The position numbers were made by a program, and so were the translations under genes. 5,261 nt of DNA, taken from contig CAZNTU010000329.1 in the NCBI GenBank assembly GCA_964575975.1, forward strand, positions 1 through 5,261, in the 5' to 3' direction. Source of the stretch: G963674505 sp964575975. Lineage in GTDB: Bacteria; Desulfobacterota; Desulfobacteria; Desulfobacterales; SKZT01. The notes under the pieces are model-generated. The model saw nothing but the letters and a program-made list of their open reading frames with translations, was not told where the DNA came from and did not search any database. Every line of letters begins with the position of its first letter. The first letter of the stretch is position 1. Below, one piece after another: positions 1 to 5,261 of this stretch.

Positions 1-2655
1 GATCGTTTCCTCCTGCTCGGGAGAATCCACCTTCTGGCCGTCGAAATCCCTCACATAGAAGACATCCACGACCTGGTCGATTTTGGTGGCGATCTTGGCC
101 ACCCATATATCCAGCTTGCAGGCGAAAAGGGCGTCCGTCACGCAGTGCAGCAGTCCCGGAAAATCGTCGGTGAAGACCTCCAGGATAGTAAAAAAACTGG
201 AACTTTCGTTGTCCACCACCACTCGCGTTTCCCTTCCGGACCTGGAGATCGCAGGCGTTCGATACATCGCGAGCTTTTCCTTCAACGCCTCCTTCAAATC
301 CAATTTTCCGGAAAGAGCGTCCGTCAGATGTTCGGCTGCCCGGGCCCATCTTTCTTTTTCGAACACCTGATCCGGCGGCGGCTGGACTTTGAAAATGTCC
401 AACGCGATATTGTTGCGCCAGGTGAATACCTGGACGTCCAAAATGTTAATCCCGTTCAATGTGAACACCCCGGCGATCTTGGAAACAAGCCCCGGAGCGT
501 CCTTGGCGCATATGGTCACGGTGCGGGTGTCGGAATCGACCGAACGCTCGACGTCCCAGACGAACGGCTTGTCTTCCCGCCTTTGAAACAGCTTGATATG
601 ATGGTACATCTCCTCGGACGGCGCCCAAAGGAGATATCTGGGGGACATGAAGTTGAACAGCCTTTCCAGGTCTTTTTTTTCTTGGGCCGTCTTGGCCAGC
701 GCCTCGACCATTCCGCGCTTCTTCTCCACGACCTCCATGGCTTCCGCGGATGCCAGCTCCCCTTTCACAAGGATGTTGAGAACTTTCAGGAACAGGCTTC
801 TGAAAAGAATGCCGGTCCAGTTGTTCCAGGCCTTGGGACCCGTGGCGATGGAATCGCCCACCGTGAGCAGGTAGAGCATTTTGAGCTTTTCGGGGTCGCC
901 GATTTTTCTGGCGAGGTTGATCGAAGTCTCTTCGTCGTTGATGTCCCGACGCATGGCGGTCTTGGCCAGAAGAAGATGCTCCTTCACCAGGAATCCGACC
1001 ATGTCTATGATTTTTTGGGAGTAGCCCTTGCTCGCCAGGATTTCCTTCGCCATCTTCTCGCCACGCTCCGAATGGCCGTGTTCGGGCACGCTTTTTCCGA
1101 TGTCGTGGAGCAGCGCCGCCCACAAGACCGGCTTGCGATCCTTGAGATCCTTGTAGATTTCCCCGCACAGGGGATGCCCGCTCTGATCCTCGGAGGTGCC
1201 GAAATTCTTGATCGTCTGGACCGTCCGAAGCATATGCTTGTCCACCGGGTACAAGTGGTAGTTGTCGTATTGAATCCGGTTCAGCACGTCCCCGAACTCC
1301 GGAATGTACCTGGGAAGAAAGCCGGTATAAAGCATGTCGTCGAAAACCTTGAACTGCGGAGAATGGATTTCCAGAATCCTCTCGAAGGATTTGAGGGCGG
1401 TCTTCGATTTCAGGAAATTGCCGTCGATCAACCGGACGAAATCCTTGACAAGACGGCGGGCCTCGATGCTCAACGGAATCTGCAGACGCGCGCTTTCCTC
1501 GAAAATTCTGACAAGAAGCTCGGGCGATCCGAGGATGTCCTCGGGCGACTTGAAATACAACATGCCGCGCTTGATCTCGATGCCGTCGTACTTCATGTTC
1601 TTCATGGTTCGTATTTTGCCGCTCTTCTTGGTGGAGACCTCCAGTTCGTAAAGAAAGTTCATGTGAAGGCGCTTTAGAAACTCCATATGTCCGTGAAGGT
1701 CCCCCAAAAACTGGTTCACCGGCTGGAGTCCGTTCTTTTCCACGTACTCCATCGACTCCGCAACGCGAATCTGGTACTCGAAATGAAGCTGGTCGCACTT
1801 TCTTCCGGTAATGCGGTGCATCCGGTTTCTGACGTTCCACATGAACTTAAGGGACTCGGAAAGGGAAAAAAATTCGTCGTGGGAAAGAAATCCGAGGATT
1901 TCAAGATCCCTTCGCCTTTTGATGCGCCGCTTTATTTTGGCGATCCAAAGCAGCGTATGGTAGTCCCGGAGCCCTCCCCTGCCCTCTTTCATGTTCGGTT
2001 CCAGCAAAAAGGCCGAATCCCCGAAACGCTTGTGGCGGTCTTTGTTTTTTTCCACGAGCCATGAAGTGATCTTGTCTCCTTGCCTTTTCAAGACCTTTTC
2101 CCTGACTTGGTTGATCAGTTCCATATACAAAGGCGAAATGCCGCATATGAAACGGGCGTCCAGCAGGGGCGTCAGGATTTCGTATTCTTCGGCGGACATG
2201 CGGACGCAATCGCCGATGGACCGGGTGCTGTGGCTGATTTCCATCCCCTGGTCCCACAGAGGATAGACGACCTCGCGCACCAGGTCCTCGGCCTCGTCGG
2301 GCACCTGGTCCTTGAAGAGCAGAAGAAGGTCGATGTCCGAATGGATGCATTGCTCCTCGCGGCCGTATCCTCCCAGGGCGATCATGGCGTAGGGGTTCTT
2401 GCTGATGCCGATTCGAGGGCCGACGATGCTGTGCTCGAACGTTTCCCGGAAATAGTCGTCAAGGACCTGGGTGTGCGACGAGAGAAAATCTTCCTCGTGT
2501 CCCTCGAGAAAATCCTCCACCAGTCGCCGCCGTTTTTGCGCCAACGTCTGGGAGGCCATCGCGAGTTGTTGTTCCCTTGCCTTTTGCACTTTTTCCGTCA
2601 CCTCTTGGTCCGTCCGAAATAGTCGGCCCGTTTGATCGTTCGATTTTTCGCGCAT
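1..2655 (-). CDS. glnD: [Protein-PII] uridylyltransferase / uridylyl-removing enzyme, 3' end cut by the window
   Basis: This is the cytoplasmic nitrogen sensor that uridylylates PII proteins (GlnB/GlnK) when glutamine is low and removes UMP when glutamine is high. The frame is open from ATG at 2655 to base 1: 885 codons with no stop. Family members are about 850-930 residues, so little is missing. The nucleotidyltransferase motif is GGYGREE (95-101) with the metal-binding SDID (106-109). The PII-uridylyltransferase helical region follows. The HD domain has VDKH (H474), LLHDIGK (H517-D518) and a later conserved Asp in VGDSIAT (D601). ACT1 starts near 713 (VTICAKDAPGLVSKIAGV) and ACT2 near 823 (ILEVFTDDFPGLLHCV). 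Both activities therefore look intact. ATG 2655 is the only in-frame ATG before an upstream stop, and residues 1-60 form a charged N-terminal extension. A sigma-54 promoter lies directly upstream, which suits a nitrogen-control gene. Identity is very secure; the exact start is slightly less so. Confidence 0.96.
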   Translation of the reverse strand, partial: MREKSNDQTGRLFRTDQEVTEKVQKAREQQLAMASQTLAQKRRRLVEDFLEGHEEDFLSSHTQVLDDYFRETFEHSIVGPRIGISKNPYAMIALGGYGREEQCIHSDIDLLLLFKDQVPDEAEDLVREVVYPLWDQGMEISHSTRSIGDCVRMSAEEYEILTPLLDARFICGISPLYMELINQVREKVLKRQGDKITSWLVEKNKDRHKRFGDSAFLLEPNMKEGRGGLRDYHTLLWIAKIKRRIKRRRDLEILGFLSHDEFFSLSESLKFMWNVRNRMHRITGRKCDQLHFEYQIRVAESMEYVEKNGLQPVNQFLGDLHGHMEFLKRLHMNFLYELEVSTKKSGKIRTMKNMKYDGIEIKRGMLYFKSPEDILGSPELLVRIFEESARLQIPLSIEARRLVKDFVRLIDGNFLKSKTALKSFERILEIHSPQFKVFDDMLYTGFLPRYIPEFGDVLNRIQYDNYHLYPVDKHMLRTVQTIKNFGTSEDQSGHPLCGEIYKDLKDRKPVLWAALLHDIGKSVPEHGHSERGEKMAKEILASKGYSQKIIDMVGFLVKEHLLLAKTAMRRDINDEETSINLARKIGDPEKLKMLYLLTVGDSIATGPKAWNNWTGILFRSLFLKVLNILVKGELASAEAMEVVEKKRGMVEALAKTAQEKKDLERLFNFMSPRYLLWAPSEEMYHHIKLFQRREDKPFVWDVERSVDSDTRTVTICAKDAPGLVSKIAGVFTLNGINILDVQVFTWRNNIALDIFKVQPPPDQVFEKERWARAAEHLTDALSGKLDLKEALKEKLAMYRTPAISRSGRETRVVVDNESSSFFTILEVFTDDFPGLLHCVTDALFACKLDIWVAKIATKIDQVVDVFYVRDFDGQKVDSPEQEETI

Positions 2656-2668
2656 GTTCCAATTCTTT

Positions 2669-2672
2669 CTCC
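2669..2672 (-). promoter_or_regulatory. Candidate Shine-Dalgarno (GGAG) of glnD
   Basis: GGAG is the only purine-rich SD-like core ahead of the glnD ATG. It sits 13 nt from the start codon, longer than the usual 5-9 nt. It also overlaps the transcription start predicted from the sigma-54 element (about 2671). Either the start is a base or two further upstream, or glnD is translated from a very short leader with weak SD help. Confidence 0.35.
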
Positions 2673-2681
2673 AAATGCATG

Positions 2682-2697
2682 AGCAACAGTCGTGCCA
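2682..2697 (-). promoter_or_regulatory. Sigma-54 (RpoN) promoter of glnD
   Basis: Read on the minus strand the site is TGGCACG-ACTG-TTGCT. It matches the RpoN consensus TGGCACG-N4-TTGCW at every defined position, with the invariant GG and GC separated by exactly 10 nt. It lies 26 nt upstream of the glnD ATG in the correct orientation. Placing the GC at -13/-12 puts transcription start near 2671 and gives a leader of about 16 nt. RpoN promoters need an activator ATPase bound upstream, so glnD would be conditionally expressed, plausibly under nitrogen control. The match is seen directly; function is inferred. Confidence 0.8.
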
Positions 2698-2706
2698 TTC
2701 GGCACG
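2691..2706. repeat. Dyad CGTGCC-N4-GGCACG over the -24 element
   Basis: This is a perfect 6-bp inverted repeat around a 4-nt centre (ATTC on the plus strand). It shares the GGCACG half with the -24 box of the sigma-54 promoter, so a protein bound here would cover the RpoN contact region. As RNA on the plus strand it would be a small GC-rich hairpin followed by TTGTTTT, but no plus-strand gene ends here. It may be an operator, or the symmetry may be incidental to the promoter. Confidence 0.4.
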
Positions 2707-2889
2707 TTGTTTTCGTATAATCAATGAAAACGGTAGCTTACGGAAGCTTTCCGGTTTCGGCCGTCAGCCGCTTCCCGCTCTTTGCGAGACATTTTTGTAA
2801 CTCCCAAAAATTTTCGGCGACAAAAATGTTCCCGTCGGCGGGGAAACAAGGCGTTTTCCGGCCAATAGGCGGCAGCCCCTGTCAATGGA

Positions 2890-2920
2890 CCGAAACGTAC
2901 ATTTTTGTCGCTTGTTTCGG
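2890..2920. repeat. Inverted repeat CCGAAAC / GTTTCGG enclosing one ACATTTTTGT copy
   Basis: CCGAAAC (2890-2896) and GTTTCGG (2914-2920) are perfect 7-nt complements. The 17-nt spacer between them contains the element at 2899-2908 almost in full view. In RNA this would be a stem with the element in the loop; in DNA it could be a nested operator. The arm GTTTC also belongs to CTTGTTTC (2911-2918), which is complementary to GAAACAAG at 2843-2850, so two mutually exclusive pairings are possible. Its role is unknown. Confidence 0.4.
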
Positions 2921-2927
2921 GGGAGTC

Positions 2928-2939
2928 AACCATATGGTT
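2928..2939. repeat. Perfect 12-bp palindrome AACCATATGGTT
   Basis: The 12 bases equal their own reverse complement, with no spacer. It lies between the third and fourth ACATTTTTGT copies. A palindrome of this size in a non-coding gap is compatible with a dimeric regulator site, but one copy is weak evidence and it may be chance. Confidence 0.3.
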
Positions 2940-2969
2940 TTACGACAATTTTGTATTTCGGGAAAGCGG

Positions 2970-3009
2970 AAAAAATGTAGGGATCGGACCACTTGTCTCC
3001 AGACGATCC
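2970..3009 (-). terminator. Possible weak rho-independent terminator after the glycerate kinase gene
   Basis: On the minus strand GGATCG (3009-3004) and CGATCC (2986-2981) can form a 6-bp stem with a 17-nt loop. Five nucleotides later comes a run of six T (2975-2970). It lies about 45 nt past the glycerate kinase stop, where a terminator would be expected. The short stem, large loop and gap before the T run make it a poor match to a strong terminator, so read-through towards glnD is possible. Confidence 0.3.
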
Positions 3010-3052
3010 GAAGGGTGGAAATGGGTCGAAATTGCGGCGAGGCGACCGCTGA

Positions 3053-4249
3053 TTATCGATTATTCGTTCGCCGTCGACTTGGCGCCACGGGAACAAAAGC
3101 CGGCGGCATTTTCATCCCCCGCCCCGCGGCAAACGCCCGAACCACTTGCTCCGCAGTTTTCGCGACAAGCTTTCTCCCGTTCTTCATGGCATCATCGAGC
3201 GTGGAGGGTCCCGAAACAATGCAGAAGACAGCGTCGATTCCGCGGGCGTGCAAATCTCCCAAATCGTCTCCCACGGAACCCGCTATGGCGAAGCACGGGA
3301 CGCCGAGTTCCTTGGCGGCCGCTCCGACTCCCGCCGGGGCCTTGTCGAAGGCCGTCTGGCGATCGATCCGGCCTTCGCCGGTGAGGACAAGGTCGGCGTC
3401 CTTGATCTTGTCCTTGAATTTGATCAACGAAAACACAAGGTCGATTCCCTTTTTCAATTCGGCCCCCAGGAAGGCGTGCAGTCCGGCGCCCAATCCTCCG
3501 GCCGCGCCCGCGCCGGAAAGCGAACGGACATCGAAACCCAAGTCCCGTTCTATGACATCCGCGAGATTCGCCAGCCCCGCGTCCAGTTCCTCGACTTGTT
3601 CCGGAGTCGCTCCTTTTTGAGGGGCGTAGATGCGCGCGGCTCCCCTCGGGCCGGTCAAGGGATTGTCCACGTCGCAGACCGCCTCGATCCGGACGTTTCT
3701 TACCCTTGGGTCGAGACAGGACAGGTCGATTTTTCCAATGCCGGCGAGGGAGGCTCCGATTCCCTTCAGTTCGTTGCCGTCCTTGTCCAGAAAGCGGACG
3801 CCCAAGGCTTGGGCCATGCCGATTCCGCCGTCGTTGGTGGCGCTTCCCCCGATGCCGACCGCAATGCGCTTGGCGCCAAGATCCAGGCAAGCTTTGATCA
3901 ATTCCCCCGTGCCGAAGGTCGTAGTCGACGCGGGATCGCGCATGCTTTGTGAAAGAAGGGCCAATCCGCTGGCCAGAGCCATTTCCACGGTCGCGAGTTC
4001 CTTTCCCGGAACGTAGCAGAACTTGGCCTCGACAGGTTCGTAACGTGGACCTGTCACCATAAGCTTGCGCTCTTCTCCTCCCAAGGCCTCCGCCGCCACT
4101 TCCACCATGCCGTCCCCTCCGTCGGCCACCGGGACAAGCGCTATCTCCGCATCCGGAAGCACCTTTTCAATGCCTTCCTTCATCGCCTCCGCCGCCTCGC
4201 GGGCGGTCAAGGAGCCTTTGAAAGCGTTCGGAGCGGCGACGATCTTCAT
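3053..4249 (-). CDS. glxK: Glycerate 2-kinase (GarK/GlxK type)
   Basis: This cytoplasmic enzyme phosphorylates D-glycerate with ATP. The GarK/GlxK class makes 2-phosphoglycerate, feeding products of glyoxylate and glycerate metabolism into lower glycolysis. The 398-residue product has the family signatures in order: N-terminal MKIVAAPNAFKGSLTA, PVADGGDG (40-47), the glycine-rich GIGGSATNDGG (132-142), DVDNPLTGPRGAA (193-205), the SGAGAAGGLGAG loop (245-256) and LTGEGRID (289-296). Length is slightly above the roughly 380 residues of the E. coli enzymes because of a basic tail ending in SRRRTNNR, which looks unstructured. The ATG is favoured by AGGAGG 5 nt upstream and by the family-typical N-terminus. 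It begins 23 nt after the RNA ligase stop and is probably co-transcribed with it. No other glycerate-pathway gene is visible, so the physiological source of glycerate is unknown. The family is certain; the exact symbol is by analogy. Confidence 0.94.
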   Translation of the reverse strand: MKIVAAPNAFKGSLTAREAAEAMKEGIEKVLPDAEIALVPVADGGDGMVEVAAEALGGEERKLMVTGPRYEPVEAKFCYVPGKELATVEMALASGLALLSQSMRDPASTTTFGTGELIKACLDLGAKRIAVGIGGSATNDGGIGMAQALGVRFLDKDGNELKGIGASLAGIGKIDLSCLDPRVRNVRIEAVCDVDNPLTGPRGAARIYAPQKGATPEQVEELDAGLANLADVIERDLGFDVRSLSGAGAAGGLGAGLHAFLGAELKKGIDLVFSLIKFKDKIKDADLVLTGEGRIDRQTAFDKAPAGVGAAAKELGVPCFAIAGSVGDDLGDLHARGIDAVFCIVSGPSTLDDAMKNGRKLVAKTAEQVVRAFAAGRGMKMPPAFVPVAPSRRRTNNR

Positions 4250-4254
4250 ACGGG

Positions 4255-4260
4255 CCTCCT
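4255..4260 (-). promoter_or_regulatory. Strong Shine-Dalgarno of the glycerate kinase gene
   Basis: AGGAGG lies 5 nt before the ATG at 4249, inside the 23-nt gap after the ligase stop. It fixes the kinase start and indicates independent, efficient translation of the second gene of the likely two-gene transcript. There is no room for a separate promoter in the gap, though one inside the ligase gene cannot be excluded. Confidence 0.8.
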
Positions 4261-4272
4261 TTCTGTCATTTT

Positions 4273-5261
4273 TCAGAACTCGCCGTCGAGGATGTTTCGG
4301 AAATTTGTCCGGATGAGATACGCGCAGCTCTGGCTCAGTTTTTGGGTCAGTTGCTTTTGCTCCTTTTTTTCCAAGGCGGCGAAGGATTCTTCGTGGTCTT
4401 TACGGAAATCCTTCAGGACGTCCTCCGCGAAGAGTTGGATCAGCTTGCCGAAATCCTTGTCCTTCACGGGGCCGAACTTGGACAGGACGTTTCTCAGCCG
4501 GTTTTCGGTGGTCAGTGAATCCAGTTCCGACAGAAGCGTCGAAGCTCCCTCGGAGAGCTTGTCGGGGAGTTTGCTCGGGCGGTTTCGCTTCATGGCCTTT
4601 TCCGCCCATTTTTCGTTTTTGTTCTTCAGGATTACGCGGGTTCTGTCCGATAGAAACCGGGGCTGGACGGCCTTGATCACCACTCCTTCGCAGACGTTTT
4701 CCTCTATGGGCGGAAGGTCCACCCACTCGGAAATACGGGACTGGAAACGGTTGGGATATTTCAGGCACTCATCGAACGTGCCGGAGAAAACGGTTTTCGC
4801 GTACAGAAAACCGGTCTTTTCCATGATTTCCTCGAAGGTATCGACATCGGCCAGCTCGTAGTCCAAAGCAATGTCGATGGCGTAAAACTCGTTGGAAGGA
4901 CTGTAGAATATCCCCTTTTGGACCTTCGTGGCGCTCTTGTCCTTCTCCACGTCCGGGTGCGGGTAGGTTCCGCCGATCAGTTCTCCGTAGATCGTCAAAA
5001 CCTCGAAGGAAAACCCTTTTTCCTTCAAAAGCTTCCAGGCGCGCTTCACTCTGTCCTCGTTCCTCTCCTCGACCTGCTTGTAGTTGTAGAAATCGTCTTC
5101 GATGAACCCGCCACGCTTGGCCGACTTCAATTCCTTCCCGTCGTACCAGAAGGAGAGATTGGCCCCGTGGGCCTTTTCTTGTACGACGAACCTTCCCTCG
5201 GTCGCCTTTTCGGCGACGAAAAAGTCCAAGGTCTTTTTCCGGTCGCTGTTGTCGATGTCCT
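4273..5261 (-). CDS. T4 Rnl2-family RNA ligase, 5' end cut by the window
   Basis: This is an ATP-dependent ligase joining 3'-OH and 5'-phosphate RNA ends through enzyme-AMP and AppRNA intermediates; Rnl2 enzymes typically seal nicks in duplex RNA. Numbering from the TTG at 5229, motif I is EKAHGAN with nucleophile K19 and H21. Motif Ia is SAKRGGFI (K38, R39), motif III YGELIGG (E83), IIIa EFYAIDI (D119), IV EGVVIK (E181-K186) and V LKNKNEKW (K202, K204). The K19-K38 and K19-E83 spacings (19 and 64) equal those of T4 Rnl2 as I recall it. Residues about 226-262 (LSEGASTLL to AEDVLKD) match the Rnl2 C-terminal domain, which separates it from Rnl1 and DNA ligases. The TTG is probably not the true start: the frame stays open to the edge, and comparison with T4 Rnl2 puts the start about six codons outside. 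It precedes glycerate kinase by 23 nt. The RNA substrate is unknown. Confidence 0.92.
   Translation of the reverse strand, partial: DIDNSDRKKTLDFFVAEKATEGRFVVQEKAHGANLSFWYDGKELKSAKRGGFIEDDFYNYKQVEERNEDRVKRAWKLLKEKGFSFEVLTIYGELIGGTYPHPDVEKDKSATKVQKGIFYSPSNEFYAIDIALDYELADVDTFEEIMEKTGFLYAKTVFSGTFDECLKYPNRFQSRISEWVDLPPIEENVCEGVVIKAVQPRFLSDRTRVILKNKNEKWAEKAMKRNRPSKLPDKLSEGASTLLSELDSLTTENRLRNVLSKFGPVKDKDFGKLIQLFAEDVLKDFRKDHEESFAALEKKEQKQLTQKLSQSCAYLIRTNFRNILDGEF

Larger units (their letters stand above)
2789..2978. repeat. Cluster of ACATTTTTGT elements upstream of the glnD promoter
   Basis: Three exact copies of the 10-mer occur: plus strand at 2789-2798 and 2899-2908, minus strand at 2820-2829. 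A one-mismatch copy (ACAATTTTGT) is at 2945-2954, and an 8/10 copy on the minus strand is at 2969-2978. The second and third copies extend to a 13-nt inverted pair (ACATTTTTGTCGC, at 2817-2829 and 2899-2911). Each full copy has the dyad ACA-N4-TGT typical of a dimeric regulator site. Relative to the predicted glnD start they lie at roughly -118 to -283, the usual range of enhancer sites for RpoN activators. The first two centres are 31 bp apart, about three helical turns. The sequence is not the NtrC consensus I know, and the activator is unidentified. Confidence 0.55.
2656..3052. other. 397-nt intergenic region between the glycerate kinase gene and glnD
   Basis: I see no convincing gene here on either strand. 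From the glnD side it holds a sigma-54 promoter, a GC-rich dyad over its -24 box, a short inverted repeat CGGAA-GCT-TTCCG (2741-2753), the ACATTTTTGT elements (2789-2978), a hairpin around one of them (2890-2920), a perfect 12-bp palindrome (2928-2939) and a weak terminator-like structure after the glycerate kinase gene (2970-3009). The density of dyads and repeats is much higher than in the flanking genes and reads as a regulatory region. A 70-codon minus-strand frame (2721-2933) exists but has no SD and no recognisable domain. Confidence 0.75.

Noticed and set aside
145..1677. Long plus-strand frame of 510 codons opposite glnD
   Set aside because: It is antisense to glnD, which has a fully recognisable domain order on the minus strand. 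The plus-strand product has no recognisable motif; long shadows are common opposite GC-biased codons.
446..1840. 464-codon minus-strand frame overlapping glnD
   Set aside because: It is a shifted frame of glnD, rich in Arg, Gly and Pro and without domain signatures.
2459..2698. 79-codon minus-strand frame starting upstream of glnD
   Set aside because: It overlaps glnD out of frame, and its start would lie at or above the predicted sigma-54 promoter, so the glnD transcript would not contain it.
2717..2729. Possible IHF site (AATCAA half) between the repeats and the sigma-54 promoter
   Set aside because: Only the WATCAA half matches; the TTR half at the required spacing is absent.
2721..2933. 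70-codon minus-strand frame in the intergenic gap
   Set aside because: There is no SD before the ATG, no recognisable domain, and it is interrupted throughout by the regulatory-looking repeats. Conservation across relatives would be needed to revive it.
2724..3620. 298-codon plus-strand frame with TATAAT (2716-2721) just upstream
   Set aside because: The TATAAT is only a few bases from the ATG, there is no convincing -35 box, and two thirds of the frame is antisense to the glycerate kinase gene with no recognisable motif.
1..5261. CRISPR array, tRNA, rRNA or insertion sequence
   Set aside because: I saw no regularly spaced repeats, tRNA-like cloverleaf, rRNA segment, transposase or terminal inverted repeats. 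The ACATTTTTGT copies are irregularly spaced, too short and in mixed orientation.

Overview
The window suggests a Gram-negative bacterium of moderately high GC. A full-architecture GlnD and a canonical sigma-54 promoter both point to Proteobacteria or a relative, and the GlnD sequence reads most like Desulfobacterota (former Deltaproteobacteria). That placement is an impression from motifs, not a tree. All three genes are on the minus strand, so transcription runs from high to low coordinates.

Layout in the direction of transcription: (1) 5261-4273, a T4 Rnl2-type RNA ligase. Its first few codons lie outside the window, and every nucleotidyltransferase motif plus the Rnl2 C-terminal domain is present. 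(2) 4249-3053, a complete glycerate 2-kinase of the GarK/GlxK type. It starts 23 nt after the ligase stop behind a strong Shine-Dalgarno, so the two are probably co-transcribed. (3) 3052-2656, a 397-nt non-coding gap. It holds a possible weak terminator, several dyads, a cluster of near-identical ACATTTTTGT elements and a consensus-perfect sigma-54 promoter. (4) 2655-1, glnD, the PII uridylyltransferase / uridylyl-removing enzyme, open through the left edge and lacking only its last few codons.

The ligase and kinase look like an operon with no obvious shared biochemistry: RNA end-joining or repair next to glyoxylate/glycerate carbon metabolism. glnD appears to be a separate unit with its own nitrogen-type promoter. 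The most interesting reading of the gap is that the repeated ACATTTTTGT elements, about 120-280 bp upstream of the predicted sigma-54 start, are the enhancer sites of an unidentified activator controlling glnD. The second point of interest is the apparently intact Rnl2-type ligase in what looks like a chromosomal housekeeping neighbourhood with no phage genes in view.
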